This document shows, piece after piece, positions 26,337 through 35,940 of a stretch of DNA of 60,268 nt (position 1 is the first letter of the stretch; each line of letters starts with the position of its first letter). The translations under genes were made by a program, and so were the position numbers. This DNA is from Idiomarinaceae bacterium (GTDB lineage Bacteria > Pseudomonadota > Gammaproteobacteria > Enterobacterales > Alteromonadaceae): contig NYWU01000018.1 in assembly GCA_002685255.1 (NCBI GenBank), forward strand, positions 1-60,268. The letters run 5' to 3'. The notes under the pieces were generated by a model that did not search any database, was not told where the DNA came from, and saw nothing but the letters and a program-made list of their open reading frames with translations.

Positions 26337-28060
26337 GCTTTAACACCAACCGCCTCAATATCACCAGTCTTGTTTAAACTGCGCACCGTTACTGTCAGCG
26401 CGCCAATCAGCAAGCTATCACCTATAACTACACGGCGATGGAACTTTTCCTTAAAGTGATCATTGAGTGTCATGCTGAGGATAGACTCATCCACATCGCC
26501 TGCGGGGTATACACTCGCCAATTCGGCAATGGTTAAATCGCCACGTAAGGTAAAGTCACCGAAGAAGCCTTTATCGCTCATTTGCACACCTTTACCACCT
26601 GACGCCAAAATACGACTGACCTCATCAATATCTTTGACTGTTGCCGTCACCAACAGCACATCCCCCTCACGCACAATAGGTTGTGTCTCTGGCTGTAACC
26701 AATCACCGTCGCGGATCACACCGACAAATGTAGCAGGTGCAGTTAACTTCAGCTCACTCCATGCGTGATCGCAGGCGGGCGAGTCTTTATCGATAGGATA
26801 AGACCAAACCTCCAATGCTTCTCGACTCGATACAGACGCCAATGGCATGCGTTGCGCCGGTTCCGGGCGTTTAGGTACCTCTAACTGTAACCAACGCGCG
26901 ACAGGCGCGATGGTCCATCCTTGAATAATTAGCGAGATCAGTACCACGACAAAGGCCACATCAAAATAGAGTTCTTGTTGTTCAACCCCACTTAGCCAAG
27001 GGAACAAGGCTAAGATAATAGGCACCGCCCCACGGAGTCCGACCCAACTGATAAACACCTGCTCACGCCAAGGAAAGCTGAACGGCAATAGACTCACCAA
27101 GACTGCTACCGGGCGCGCCACGAATATCAAGGTAAAGGCAACACCCACGGCGACAGGCAAGTATTGAACAACATGTGAAGGTGTTACTAATAAGCCAAGT
27201 ATAAGGAACATGCTAATTTGACTTAGCCAAGCCAACCCATCCTGTACATGCAGAATATGCACAAGTTGTGGTAGACGCGAATTGCCAATAACGAAACCCA
27301 TTAAATAGACGGCTAAAAATCCACTGGCGCCTAGGAAAGCGGTCAATGCGTATATCATCACGGCACTGGCAATCGCCAACAAGGGTAGAAATGAGAAGCT
27401 CAGCGGTAACTTCCTAGCTGCGATAATAAAGGCACGGCCCGCTAACCATCCCATCGCCAAGCCGCCTGCAAGCTGCCAGGCGACATTTCCCACCATGTGA
27501 TACCACGCTGAAAATTCGCCAGATGCGGCAGCGCTGGTCATGGTCAGCGTGAGGATAACCGCCATCGGGTCGTTGCTACCCGACTCTATCTCGAGTGTCG
27601 CACCGACACGCTCTTTTATTTGTAATCCCTGCGACTGAAAGATACCAAATACAGCGGCCGCGTCGGTAGAGCTTAAAATCGCGCCTATCAATAAGGCAGC
27701 CGTCCAAGGCAGATCGAACAAATAGACCGCTGTTGTTGCAACCAACGTGCAGGTTAACGCCACTCCAATGGTTGCCAAACTGATAGCGGGCCAAAGTGCA
27801 ACCCTAAAACGCTCGGGGTTGGTGCGCATGCCACCATCAAATAGGATAATCACTAGCGCTATCGAGCCAATGAAAAACGCAATATTGGGACTATCAAAAC
27901 TTAATCCTAGAACACCGTCCGTTCCCGCGAGCATACCCACGATAAGAAACACGAGTAGAATCGGTGCACCCAAGCGATTAGAAATAATTCCTGCAAGGAT
28001 ACTCACCACTAACAAAAAACCACACACTAGAATCAGTGTATTTGCAGCATCCAAGTGCAT
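26327..28060 (-). CDS. cvrA: K+/H+ antiporter, CvrA/NhaP2 type
   Basis: A 577-residue cation/proton antiporter; the Escherichia CvrA has 578. The membrane part (about 1-385, roughly 12 helices) contains ILFDGGMRT, the ESGSNDPMAVILT motif with the transport Asp, and SWVGLRGAVPIILAL. It is followed by a TrkA-C domain (about 400-490) and a CorC/HlyC-type C-terminal domain. In Vibrio relatives NhaP2 exports potassium and protects against acid and osmotic stress. AAGGAGA precedes the ATG. It stands between the yggS operon and rdgB, which are adjacent in Escherichia, so it may have been inserted into that block. Confidence 0.88.
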   Translation of the reverse strand: MHLDAANTLILVCGFLLVVSILAGIISNRLGAPILLVFLIVGMLAGTDGVLGLSFDSPNIAFFIGSIALVIILFDGGMRTNPERFRVALWPAISLATIGVALTCTLVATTAVYLFDLPWTAALLIGAILSSTDAAAVFGIFQSQGLQIKERVGATLEIESGSNDPMAVILTLTMTSAAASGEFSAWYHMVGNVAWQLAGGLAMGWLAGRAFIIAARKLPLSFSFLPLLAIASAVMIYALTAFLGASGFLAVYLMGFVIGNSRLPQLVHILHVQDGLAWLSQISMFLILGLLVTPSHVVQYLPVAVGVAFTLIFVARPVAVLVSLLPFSFPWREQVFISWVGLRGAVPIILALFPWLSGVEQQELYFDVAFVVVLISLIIQGWTIAPVARWLQLEVPKRPEPAQRMPLASVSSREALEVWSYPIDKDSPACDHAWSELKLTAPATFVGVIRDGDWLQPETQPIVREGDVLLVTATVKDIDEVSRILASGGKGVQMSDKGFFGDFTLRGDLTIAELASVYPAGDVDESILSMTLNDHFKEKFHRRVVIGDSLLIGALTVTVRSLNKTGDIEAVGVKAKE

Positions 28061-28169
28061 TCTCCTTTTATTCTTTTATTTTATTCGTGCCGTTTATTAT
28101 GAATCATTGATTTTAAAAGACACGCTCAAACGGTATCATGATGTCACCCATTTGACTTGAGATTTTTCT

Positions 28170-28784
28170 ATGACAACAAGCGATTTTACTCTGGTGCTCG
28201 CAACTGGAAACCAAGGAAAAGTAAGCGAGTTGCAAACGATGCTGGCAAGCCAACCTGCAACTCAATCTTGGCAAGTCCGACCACAGAGTGAATGGGACGT
28301 GCCCGAAGCAGAAGAAACCGGCACAACGTTTGTCGAAAACGCCATTATAAAGGCGCGTAACGCCTGTCTACATACGGGGTTACCTGCCATAGCGGATGAC
28401 TCAGGCCTTGAAATTCCTGCGCTCGACGGTGCTCCAGGCGTTTATTCGGCGCGTTATGCGGGCGAACAAGCCACCGACCAAGCAAACATCGATCGTGTAC
28501 TTGCGAATATGGCTGGCATAGAACAACGCCAAGCGCGCTTTCATTGCGTACTGGTTTATATGCGCCACGCCGACGATCCAACGCCGTTAATCTGCCACGG
28601 GCAGTGGCAAGGCGAGCTATTAACGCACCCGCAAGGTGACCACGGTTTCGGATACGATCCAATTTTCTATGTCGCTGACCAACAGTGTTCAGCAGCCCAA
28701 CTCGATAAGGCGACTAAACAACAATTAAGTCACCGCGGTAAAGCACTTTCACAACTACTGCTGCACATGGCAGAACAGGCTTAA
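28170..28784 (+). CDS. rdgB: dITP/XTP pyrophosphatase
   Basis: House-cleaning enzyme that hydrolyses dITP, XTP and ITP to monophosphates. It has 204 residues with LVLATGNQGKVSEL (nucleotide-binding), the metal residues in ETGTTFVENAIIKA, LPAIADDSGLEIPALDGAPGVYSARYAG, and the C-terminal GFGYDPIF and LSHRGKAL. hemW follows after a one-base gap, the same order as in Escherichia. Confidence 0.95.
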   Translation: MTTSDFTLVLATGNQGKVSELQTMLASQPATQSWQVRPQSEWDVPEAEETGTTFVENAIIKARNACLHTGLPAIADDSGLEIPALDGAPGVYSARYAGEQATDQANIDRVLANMAGIEQRQARFHCVLVYMRHADDPTPLICHGQWQGELLTHPQGDHGFGYDPIFYVADQQCSAAQLDKATKQQLSHRGKALSQLLLHMAEQA

Positions 28785-28785
28785 T

Positions 28786-29937
28786 ATGTCACTTACACTT
28801 CCACCGTTGTCGCTCTATATCCACATTCCATGGTGTGTTGAGAAGTGCCCCTATTGCGACTTTAACTCGCACAAGATCCAAGGCAGTATTCCTGAACACG
28901 CCTATATCGGCCGCTTGCTAGATGATCTGTCAGCCGATCTCGACGGCGTGCAAGGTCGCACTATCCAGTCCATTTTTATTGGTGGCGGTACCCCCAGCGT
29001 AATTACTGCAGAGGGTATCCAACGGCTACTCGATGGCGTGCGTAAACGCCTAACGCTTGCCGATGATTGTGAGGTCACGTTGGAGGCTAACCCAGGCACT
29101 TTCGAGGTCGAGCGGTTTGCGGGTTTTATCGACGCGGGTGTCAACAGACTCTCTATCGGCATTCAAAGCCTCAATACAGAACATTTACGCACACTCGGCC
29201 GCATTCATGACCCACTGCAAGCTCGCATCGCGGCAGAGCACGCCATTCAGTTACCTCTGAAGAGCTTTAACCTGGACTTGATGCATGGTTTGCCCGGTCA
29301 ATCGGCGCACGACGCACTGAGCGATCTTGAAGGGGTTATTGCGCTAAATCCACCTCATATTTCATGGTATCAACTGACCATCGAGCCCAACACCCTGTTT
29401 GCTAGCCGCCCGCCCAAACTACCCGATGATGATACGCTATGGGCCATCTATCAACTTGGACATGAACGTTTACTGAAAGCAGGCTATCAGCAATACGAAG
29501 TCAGCGCTTACTGTAAACCGGGCCACCAAAGCATGCACAACACCAATTACTGGGAGTTCGGTGACTATTTAGGTATCGGTTGCGGCGCACACAGTAAAAT
29601 AACGTTCCCAGAACAAAATAAAATACTGCGTTGCGAAAAGGTGAAGCATCCTCAAGGTTATCTTGATTTAACGCGCCCGTTACGTTACCGAGAGTGGGAC
29701 GTTGAACCCGAAGAGCGAAGCTTCGAGTTCTTCATGAACCAATTTCGTCTATTCCAGCCTGTATCAAAGCAGCAATTTACTGACTTTACCGGATTACCCA
29801 TCGAACACGGTGAGCTTGCACTAGCAGAAGCCACGAGCAAAGGTTGGGTCGAATCTGACGGTGACCATTGGCAGCTAAGTCAGCTCGGTCACCGATTTCT
29901 GAACGACGTTTTAACTACGTTGCTTTCTGAAACTTAA
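28786..29937 (+). CDS. hemW: Radical SAM haem chaperone HemW
   Basis: A 383-residue radical SAM protein related to HemN that binds and delivers haem. The cluster motif is CVEKCPYC (Cys-x3-Cys-x2-Cys) near residue 16, followed by [32 protein letters not shown] and the HemW-type C-terminal domain. The N-terminal Cys that distinguishes HemN is absent, as expected of HemW. It is probably co-transcribed with rdgB. The 3' end overlaps trmB by 23 bases, tail to tail. Confidence 0.93.
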   Translation: MSLTLPPLSLYIHIPWCVEKCPYCDFNSHKIQGSIPEHAYIGRLLDDLSADLDGVQGRTIQSIFIGGGTPSVITAEGIQRLLDGVRKRLTLADDCEVTLEANPGTFEVERFAGFIDAGVNRLSIGIQSLNTEHLRTLGRIHDPLQARIAAEHAIQLPLKSFNLDLMHGLPGQSAHDALSDLEGVIALNPPHISWYQLTIEPNTLFASRPPKLPDDDTLWAIYQLGHERLLKAGYQQYEVSAYCKPGHQSMHNTNYWEFGDYLGIGCGAHSKITFPEQNKILRCEKVKHPQGYLDLTRPLRYREWDVEPEERSFEFFMNQFRLFQPVSKQQFTDFTGLPIEHGELALAEATSKGWVESDGDHWQLSQLGHRFLNDVLTTLLSET

Positions 29938-30634
29938 GGTCCCAGACACCGTGGCCCTTAGTTTCACCACGTTGTTCAAACTTGGTTTTAGGACGCTCTT
30001 CTGGGCGCGGAATAAAGTCACCCGCGGTCGATAGGTTGCTCAAACGTGGCTCGCCGGACAACACCTCAAGCATATGTTCGGCGTAGTTTTCCCAGTCTGT
30101 CGCTAAGTGAATCACACCCTTGGGTTTAAGCTTTTTACACAGATGAGCAACAAACTCCGGTTGAATTAGTCGGCGTTTGTGGTGACGTTTCTTATGCCAC
30201 GGATCAGGGAAGAAAATTTGCACCTGCTGTAAGCTCTCGTCAGCAATACACTGCTCAAGCACTTCAACTGCATCATCATTAAATAGGCGTAAATTAGTAA
30301 CGTCAGCGTCTTCTGCAGCCATCAAACAAGCACCAACGCCTGGTTCATGCACTTCGATACCTATAAAGTTATGATCAGGCGCATTCTTTGCCATTTCAAC
30401 CAAAGAGTGCCCCATGCCAAAGCCTATTTCTAAAGTGACTGGGTTACTATTATTAAATACTACTTCAAAGTTGAGCAGACCTTGCTCTAGCGCTAGACCG
30501 AGCTGTGGCCATTGACGTTCGATTGCGGCTGCCTGGCCTTTAGTTAATCGCCCCTCACGCTTAACAAAACTGCGAACTCGACGTACATATTTTCCAGCCG
30601 CTGCGGCTTCTTCAGCGCTTTTAAACTGACTCAT
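29915..30634 (-). CDS. trmB: tRNA (guanine-46-N7)-methyltransferase
   Basis: SAM-dependent methyltransferase forming m7G46 in the tRNA variable loop. The 239-residue protein shows the SAM site [29 protein letters not shown], and the catalytic [16 protein letters not shown]. The C-terminal [17 protein letters not shown] is also conserved. In Escherichia trmB neighbours mutY, but on the same strand; here ompA lies between them and trmB is reversed. Confidence 0.95.
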   Translation of the reverse strand: MSQFKSAEEAAAAGKYVRRVRSFVKREGRLTKGQAAAIERQWPQLGLALEQGLLNFEVVFNNSNPVTLEIGFGMGHSLVEMAKNAPDHNFIGIEVHEPGVGACLMAAEDADVTNLRLFNDDAVEVLEQCIADESLQQVQIFFPDPWHKKRHHKRRLIQPEFVAHLCKKLKPKGVIHLATDWENYAEHMLEVLSGEPRLSNLSTAGDFIPRPEERPKTKFEQRGETKGHGVWDLKFQKAT

Positions 30635-30667
30635 TTATTTACACTCAACTGTTGCTGTCACCATAAT

Positions 30668-30698
30668 AAAAAAGCAGGCTCATTTTCATGAGCCTGCT
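30668..30698 (-). terminator. Rho-independent terminator of ompA
   Basis: Reverse-strand 11-bp stem AGCAGGCTCAT / ATGAGCCTGCT (30698-30688 with 30683-30673), 4-nt loop, then a T run. It lies 36 bases past the ompA stop and before trmB. Confidence 0.92.
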
Positions 30699-30733
30699 CT
30701 CTATTATCACCCAATTAAGGTTGTTAACGCAAT

Positions 30734-31828
30734 TTAGTTCTTTTCAACGGGTACGCGAGTAACGACCTTCAATTCTGCTTCAATGCGGCGGTTTTCTTGA
30801 CGATCTGCAGCGCTGTTCTCTTTAACTTTCGGCTGGCTTTCACCATGACCAACTGACTTAACGCGGCTAGCAGAAATGCCGTAACTGTTTACTAACACAT
30901 CAGCGACTGACTTCGCACGACGCTCTGACAACCATTGGTTGTATTTCGCTTCGCCTGTCGTGTCAGTATGACCATGGATAGTGATATCAAGCTGTGGATG
31001 CTCCTTCATGAACTCAGCCATTTCAGCAATCGGTTCCATCGCATCTTTACGCACTTTAGATGAGTTTAAATCAAACTCGACTAAAAGCTCCTCGCGGATT
31101 GTCTCATTTTTGTACATGACACAACCATTTGCATCAACCGAATAGGTGGCCGGTGTATTTGCACATTGGTCACGGCTATCAACAACACCATCACCATCGC
31201 TGTCAACTGGTTGCTGAGGCTCTGGCTGTGGCGTCGGTTCAGTTGGCTGTGCTGGCATTGGACGTGGTTTAGCTTCGGTCACAGCATTACGACCACCAAA
31301 GAACCACTGTAGACCAAAGTTTGCAAACCCTTCAGTGTAGTCCTCATCAAAGCCTTGCTGAACACCACCCTCTACACGCCATGCTAAATGGTCGTTAATG
31401 AACGAGCGATGACCTACGGTTAGGCGCGCAGCCTTATCAGCAATGCCACCAATATCCGTGCTAACTAAACCTAGACCACCATAAACAAGATCATTGAAGT
31501 GATAAAGGATATCCGAGCCATAGCTTTCGCCATAAGCGGTTCCGGTCGGAACTAAGTCTGATTCCATGTAATCATAATAGACACGTGCTTCCCACGCTTT
31601 GGTCAGCATCACGCCCACTTCAAGACCTGTTGCTAGCGTGTCAAAGCCGCTATCTACAGGTACAAGCATATTATTGTCGATTGCTACGCGCTCTGAATCA
31701 GGAGCAAAAGCGCCGAAGCGAGCACCTACATAAATATCATTCTGTTCAACTTGCGTTTGTTGCGCCATCGCCGTTCCTGTGACGCCGGCACCAACTAAAG
31801 CTAAAACTATTGCGTTTAATTTATTCAT
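30734..31828 (-). CDS. ompA: OmpA family outer membrane protein
   Basis: A 364-residue outer membrane protein. Signal peptide MNKLNAIVLALVGAGVTGTAMA, an N-terminal beta-barrel (about 20-180), a Pro-rich hinge (PRPMPAQPTEPTPQPEPQQP), a calcium-binding TSP3-like segment (DSDGDGVVDSRDQC), and a C-terminal peptidoglycan-binding OmpA domain with ITIHGHTDTTG and NQWLSERRAKSVADVLV. The two Cys residues flanking the TSP3 segment probably pair. The ATG at 31828 is chosen because AAGGAG lies 6-7 bases ahead; an ATG at 31846 would spoil the signal peptide start. It has a strong promoter and terminator, consistent with high expression. It interrupts the trmB-mutY block. Confidence 0.9.
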   Translation of the reverse strand: MNKLNAIVLALVGAGVTGTAMAQQTQVEQNDIYVGARFGAFAPDSERVAIDNNMLVPVDSGFDTLATGLEVGVMLTKAWEARVYYDYMESDLVPTGTAYGESYGSDILYHFNDLVYGGLGLVSTDIGGIADKAARLTVGHRSFINDHLAWRVEGGVQQGFDEDYTEGFANFGLQWFFGGRNAVTEAKPRPMPAQPTEPTPQPEPQQPVDSDGDGVVDSRDQCANTPATYSVDANGCVMYKNETIREELLVEFDLNSSKVRKDAMEPIAEMAEFMKEHPQLDITIHGHTDTTGEAKYNQWLSERRAKSVADVLVNSYGISASRVKSVGHGESQPKVKENSAADRQENRRIEAELKVVTRVPVEKN

Positions 31829-31931
31829 TGCAATCTCCTTCTTCATGCAATTAAGAGTCTCGTACTTTGCTTATTAATCTAGTACGACAAATAACATATG
31901 CAGATCATAATGTTCGTTCATAATATTGAGA

Positions 31932-31959
31932 ATTATAGAGCTATTTTTTCATTTGTCAG
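31932..31959 (-). promoter_or_regulatory. Strong sigma-70 promoter of ompA
   Basis: Reverse-strand CTGACA (31959-31954), 16-nt A-rich spacer, TATAAT (31937-31932). Predicted start near 31925, leaving a leader of about 95 nt. Confidence 0.75.
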
Positions 31960-32040
31960 ATAGGTTTGCGGTTTATTTACACAGCTTTAGACAATAGACT
32001 GAATACTATGAGAATAAGTTGATGCTAATCAGAGGCCTTA

Positions 32041-33078
32041 ATGAAAGAGCAGTTTTCAGACCTTGTACTCCGTTGGTTTGATAAGTTTGGGCGCAAAACA
32101 CTTCCTTGGCAAATTGATAAGACACCCTATAAAGTGTGGCTATCAGAAATTATGTTGCAGCAAACCCAAGTAAATACGGTAATTCCTTATTTTAATAGAT
32201 TCTTGGAACGCTTTCCATCGCTATCCGATTTAGCTAAAGCGGATCAAGATACCGTGCTCAGCTTATGGACTGGATTAGGGTATTATGCTCGTGCACGCAA
32301 TCTTCACAAAGCAGCGCAAATGGCAGTTGAGCAGTACAACGGTGAATTGCCTGATTCGCAGACTGAACTTGAATCATTACCTGGTATCGGTCGATCCACC
32401 GCAGGCGCTATCTTATCACTTGGTTTTGGCAAACCCGCAGCGATTCTCGACGGCAATGTAAAACGTGTACTTGCTCGATATTTCGGTGAAACAGAATGGC
32501 CCGGCAAAACAGCCGTACAACGCTCTCTATGGCAGCAATCCGAAGCACTTACACCGACTGTTAGACATGATGACTATAACCAGGCGATGATGGACTTGGG
32601 CGCGCTGGTATGCACGCGCAGCAAGCCTAATTGTGAGGCATGCCCTTTGACGGGTAACTGTATTGCGTTTAAAACCAATACGGTTGCCACAATTCCGGCC
32701 CCCAAGCCCAAAAAGGCTAACCCGACTCGTAGCGTTTACCTGCTCATTCAACGGGATACGAAAAGTCGGTCAGTTATGTTAGAGCAACGTCCATCGACGG
32801 GTATCTGGGGCGGACTTTGGAGTTTTCCAGAGTATGAAAATAAAGCAGCTTTATTAAACGCGGCCCCCACTCAACCCGAGCAGTTGGTCGAATTATCGCC
32901 ATTCAAACATGTTTTCAGTCATTTCAGCCTCGATTGCTATCCGATCGTAGTTGACAGTTGCGCTGCAGATGCCATTAATGAAAGACAACAACGTTGGGTA
33001 CCACTTCACGAGGACCAAGAACTCGGGTATTCCGCCGTAACAGTAAAACTATTTAAAAAGCTAAGGATGTTAAAATGA
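32041..33078 (+). CDS. mutY: A/G-specific adenine DNA glycosylase
   Basis: Removes adenine mispaired with 8-oxoguanine. It has 345 residues. The N-terminal glycosylase domain shows the catalytic region [15 protein letters not shown], the helix-hairpin-helix [27 protein letters not shown] and the [4Fe-4S] ligands C-x6-C-x2-C-x5-C ([17 protein letters not shown]). The C-terminal Nudix-like domain that recognises 8-oxoG includes [11 protein letters not shown] and HVFSHFSLD. yggX overlaps its stop by four bases. Confidence 0.96.
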   Translation: MKEQFSDLVLRWFDKFGRKTLPWQIDKTPYKVWLSEIMLQQTQVNTVIPYFNRFLERFPSLSDLAKADQDTVLSLWTGLGYYARARNLHKAAQMAVEQYNGELPDSQTELESLPGIGRSTAGAILSLGFGKPAAILDGNVKRVLARYFGETEWPGKTAVQRSLWQQSEALTPTVRHDDYNQAMMDLGALVCTRSKPNCEACPLTGNCIAFKTNTVATIPAPKPKKANPTRSVYLLIQRDTKSRSVMLEQRPSTGIWGGLWSFPEYENKAALLNAAPTQPEQLVELSPFKHVFSHFSLDCYPIVVDSCAADAINERQQRWVPLHEDQELGYSAVTVKLFKKLRMLK

Positions 33079-33347
33079 GCAGAACCGTCTATTGCGAATT
33101 TCTACAAAAAGAAGCTGAGGGACTCGACTTTCAGCTCTACCCCGGCGAGCTCGGTGAGCGCATATTTAATCACATCTCCAAAGAGGCTTGGGCGGAGTGG
33201 CAGAAGAAACAAACCATGTTAATTAACGAAAATCGTTTAAATATGATGGCAGAGGACGATCGAAAATTCCTTGAAGAACGTATGAAAGAGTTCCTATTCG
33301 AAAGAAAGGACGTCACTGTCGAAGGCTATACGCCGCCGAGTCAGTGA
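33075..33347 (+). CDS. yggX: Fe(II)-trafficking / oxidative damage protection protein YggX
   Basis: A 90-residue protein with the invariant [21 protein letters not shown], including the single Cys, and [17 protein letters not shown]. YggX protects iron-sulphur clusters and DNA from oxidative damage and may move iron. It starts inside the mutY stop (ATGA), as in Escherichia, which couples it to an Fe-S cluster repair enzyme. Confidence 0.94.
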   Translation: MSRTVYCEFLQKEAEGLDFQLYPGELGERIFNHISKEAWAEWQKKQTMLINENRLNMMAEDDRKFLEERMKEFLFERKDVTVEGYTPPSQ

Positions 33348-33494
33348 TAGTCATCATATTTTGCTAACACAGTAATTTATTTTTGACTAATATATTGACA
33401 ATAGCTTTGGCTTATGAAGCTTTAAAGCTCTGTGAGTAGAGAAAAAAAAGCCAATCTGTTAGACTACTAACGAATTCATGAAAAGGGAGTCTAT

Positions 33495-34610
33495 ATGAAA
33501 GCGCCATCCTGGCGAAGAGCCGTCCTAAAGGTAGGCAGTGCGCTCATTGCGCCAGATGAAACCGGAGTCAGTACCAAGTACCTACTGCCAATCGCTCGTT
33601 TCATCAACGAGTGCAGAGAACGCGGCCAAGAGGTCGTACTCGTTTCTTCAGGCAGTGTTGCCGCTGGAAGAAAGCATATTCCATTTGAGCATCAAAAGTT
33701 ACCCGTCACCGTTCGTAAAGCCATGTCAGCTGTAGGACAGAACGAAATGATGGCGTATTGGTCGCGCTTTTTTGACTTTCCATGCGCCCAACTCTTGATG
33801 ACGCACAGTGATTTACGTGACCGTGCACGTTACGTAAGTATCAAAAACACGCTGAATAGATTGTTAGAACACAACATTTTACCTGTTGTGAATGAAAATG
33901 ATGCACTTGCCACTGATGAAATGAAAGTGGGCGACAACGATAACTTGGCGGCGATGGTCGCAACGCTCGTTGACGCAGATGCATTATTTATTTGCTCAGA
34001 CATCGATGGACTTTATGACGCAGATCCGAATGTGAACCCAGACGCCAAGAAAATTCCTGTGGTTGAGCAAATCGATGAAAGTATCTTCTCGCTAGCGGGC
34101 GGCTCCGTCAGTGCTGTTGGCACAGGCGGTATGAGAACGAAAGTTGAAGCAGCAGAAAAAGCGACTTCACATGGTATCGATACGTATATCGTGAATGGTC
34201 GTAAGGGTGAGACTTTTGAGTCGCTGTTACAAGGCGAGATACCTGGCACTTTATTTAGACGTCAATCAGACCCAATTAGCAACAAGAAGCACTGGTTGCG
34301 TCACACGCTTGTCGCACAAGGTGAAATCTTAATCGATGAGGGTGCAGAAAAAGCTTTATTAGAGAACGGTGCGTCACTCTTGAGCTCCGGCATTGTCGAT
34401 GTTCAAGGCGACTTTGACCGAGGCGACGCGGTACTCGTCCGCAGTGCAAATGACACAGACGCAATCGCTAAGGGTATTTGCCAGTACAGTTCTCACGAAC
34501 TGTTACACATCAAAGGTCAGCAGACGGAAGATATTGCTGAACAGTTTGGTTACAGCCCAATTACAGAAGTGATTCACCGTGACGATTTGATGATTTTGGA
34601 GGACTCATGA
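33495..34610 (+). CDS. proB: Glutamate 5-kinase
   Basis: First enzyme of proline synthesis, phosphorylating glutamate; normally feedback-inhibited by proline. The 371-residue protein has the amino-acid kinase domain (VLKVGSALI, VSSGSVAAGR, NENDALATDEMKVGDNDNLAA, GTGGMRTKVEAAEKA) and a C-terminal PUA domain (about 280-365). GGGAG lies eight bases before the ATG. It overlaps proA by four bases. The 147-bp gap upstream has a TTGACA-like element (about 33408) and a 12-bp palindrome AGCTTTAAAGCT, but no convincing -10 box. Confidence 0.95.
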   Translation: MKAPSWRRAVLKVGSALIAPDETGVSTKYLLPIARFINECRERGQEVVLVSSGSVAAGRKHIPFEHQKLPVTVRKAMSAVGQNEMMAYWSRFFDFPCAQLLMTHSDLRDRARYVSIKNTLNRLLEHNILPVVNENDALATDEMKVGDNDNLAAMVATLVDADALFICSDIDGLYDADPNVNPDAKKIPVVEQIDESIFSLAGGSVSAVGTGGMRTKVEAAEKATSHGIDTYIVNGRKGETFESLLQGEIPGTLFRRQSDPISNKKHWLRHTLVAQGEILIDEGAEKALLENGASLLSSGIVDVQGDFDRGDAVLVRSANDTDAIAKGICQYSSHELLHIKGQQTEDIAEQFGYSPITEVIHRDDLMILEDS

Positions 34611-35860
34611 GTCAAGATTTAGCACAACAGATTGCCAAGCGTGCAGCGGATGCCGCACACGCGGTGGCAACACTGTCAGAAAAAGAGAAGAACGCCGTCT
34701 TACAGAAGATGGCGGATGCGATTCGTGCACATCAAGATAAAATTCTTAAAGTGAACGAAACGGATATGAAGACCGGTAAAGAAAAAGGTCTAAGCGATGC
34801 CATGATGGATCGTCTTCATCTCACTGAAGAACGTGTTGAAGGCATGGCAACGGCTATCGAAGAGATTATCGATTTAAAAGACCCTGTGGGTGATAGCTAC
34901 CTGTTGGAAGAACGTCCTAACGGCTTGAAAATCGAAAAGATGCGTATTCCGCTGGGCGTCATTTGCATGATTTATGAAGCACGTCCTAACGTCACAGCCG
35001 ACGCGGGCGCACTATGCTTTAAATCAGGTAATGCGGTTATCTTGCGTTGTGGTCGCGAAGCAATCGAAAGCAGTAAAGCGATTGCAGATGCGCTTCACGA
35101 AGCCTTAGAGCAAAGCGGTTTACCCAAAGATGTAATTACTGTTGTACCAACGCCCGATCGCGAAGTTATGACCGAGCTATTACAGCAGAAAGATTACATC
35201 GACTTAGTTATCCCTCGCGGTGGCGAAGGCTTGATCCATTTTGTAAGTGACACCAGTAAGATCCCAGTGATTCAACACTACAAAGGCGTGTGCCATCTTT
35301 ATGTTGATAAAGATGCCGATCTGGATAAAGCGCTCGCTATCTTACTTAATGGTAAGACACAGCGCACGGGCGTGTGTAACGCGCTGGAAGGTTTGTTAGT
35401 ACATCAAGACATCGCTGATAAATTCTTACCAATGGCAGCTAAGGCTTTAGCCGAGAAAGACGTAACTATTCATGCTTGCAACAAGTCTGTCGGTTATTTT
35501 GAAGGCGCCGACGAGATCTCAGTGGATGACTTTGGCCAAGAATACCTCGCACTTGAGATTGCTATCCGCACTGTCGATGACTTTGATGGCGCACTCGAAC
35601 ACATTAAACGTTTTGGTAGCGGACACACCGAAGTGATCGTCACTGAAAACGATCAGACGGCTAAGCGTTTCATTCGCGAGGTTGACTCTGCGGTTACCAT
35701 GGCAAATGCATCGTCACGCTTCTCTGACGGCGGTCAGCTTGGCTTAGGCGCTGAGATTGGCATTTCAACCAGTAAGCTGCATGCATACGGCCCAATGGGC
35801 TTACAAGCACTTACCACTGAGAAATTCGTAGTGACAGGTAACGGACAGATTCGCGACTAA
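34607..35860 (+). CDS. proA: Gamma-glutamyl phosphate reductase
   Basis: Second step of proline synthesis: NADPH reduction of glutamyl phosphate. It has 417 residues, the standard length. The aldehyde-dehydrogenase-like fold shows IEKMRIPLGVICMIYEARPNVT, the GNAVILRCGREA segment, IPRGGEGLI and the catalytic Cys in GKTQRTGVCNALEGLL. ProB and ProA form a complex, which fits their ATGA-type overlap. A strong terminator ends the operon. Confidence 0.96.
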   Translation: MSQDLAQQIAKRAADAAHAVATLSEKEKNAVLQKMADAIRAHQDKILKVNETDMKTGKEKGLSDAMMDRLHLTEERVEGMATAIEEIIDLKDPVGDSYLLEERPNGLKIEKMRIPLGVICMIYEARPNVTADAGALCFKSGNAVILRCGREAIESSKAIADALHEALEQSGLPKDVITVVPTPDREVMTELLQQKDYIDLVIPRGGEGLIHFVSDTSKIPVIQHYKGVCHLYVDKDADLDKALAILLNGKTQRTGVCNALEGLLVHQDIADKFLPMAAKALAEKDVTIHACNKSVGYFEGADEISVDDFGQEYLALEIAIRTVDDFDGALEHIKRFGSGHTEVIVTENDQTAKRFIREVDSAVTMANASSRFSDGGQLGLGAEIGISTSKLHAYGPMGLQALTTEKFVVTGNGQIRD

Positions 35861-35882
35861 TCATTTAGATTGCGACAGTACA

Positions 35883-35919
35883 AAAAAGGCCTGCCGAGTA
35901 AAACTTGGCAGGCCTTTTT
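35883..35919 (+). terminator. Rho-independent terminator of proBA
   Basis: 13-bp stem AAAAAGGCCTGCC / GGCAGGCCTTTTT (35883-35895, 35907-35919), extendable inward through a G-U pair. The A and T flanks make it able to act in both directions, serving the convergent waaA-kdkA gene (stop at 35941) as well. Confidence 0.92.
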
Positions 35920-35940
35920 ATGAGCCGTTTAGAGTAAGTA

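Noticed and set aside
33348-33494. Attenuator or operator upstream of proB
   Set aside because: A palindrome AGCTTTAAAGCT and a TTGGCTT/AAGCCAA pair are present, but no T run, leader peptide or promoter spacing supports a specific mechanism.
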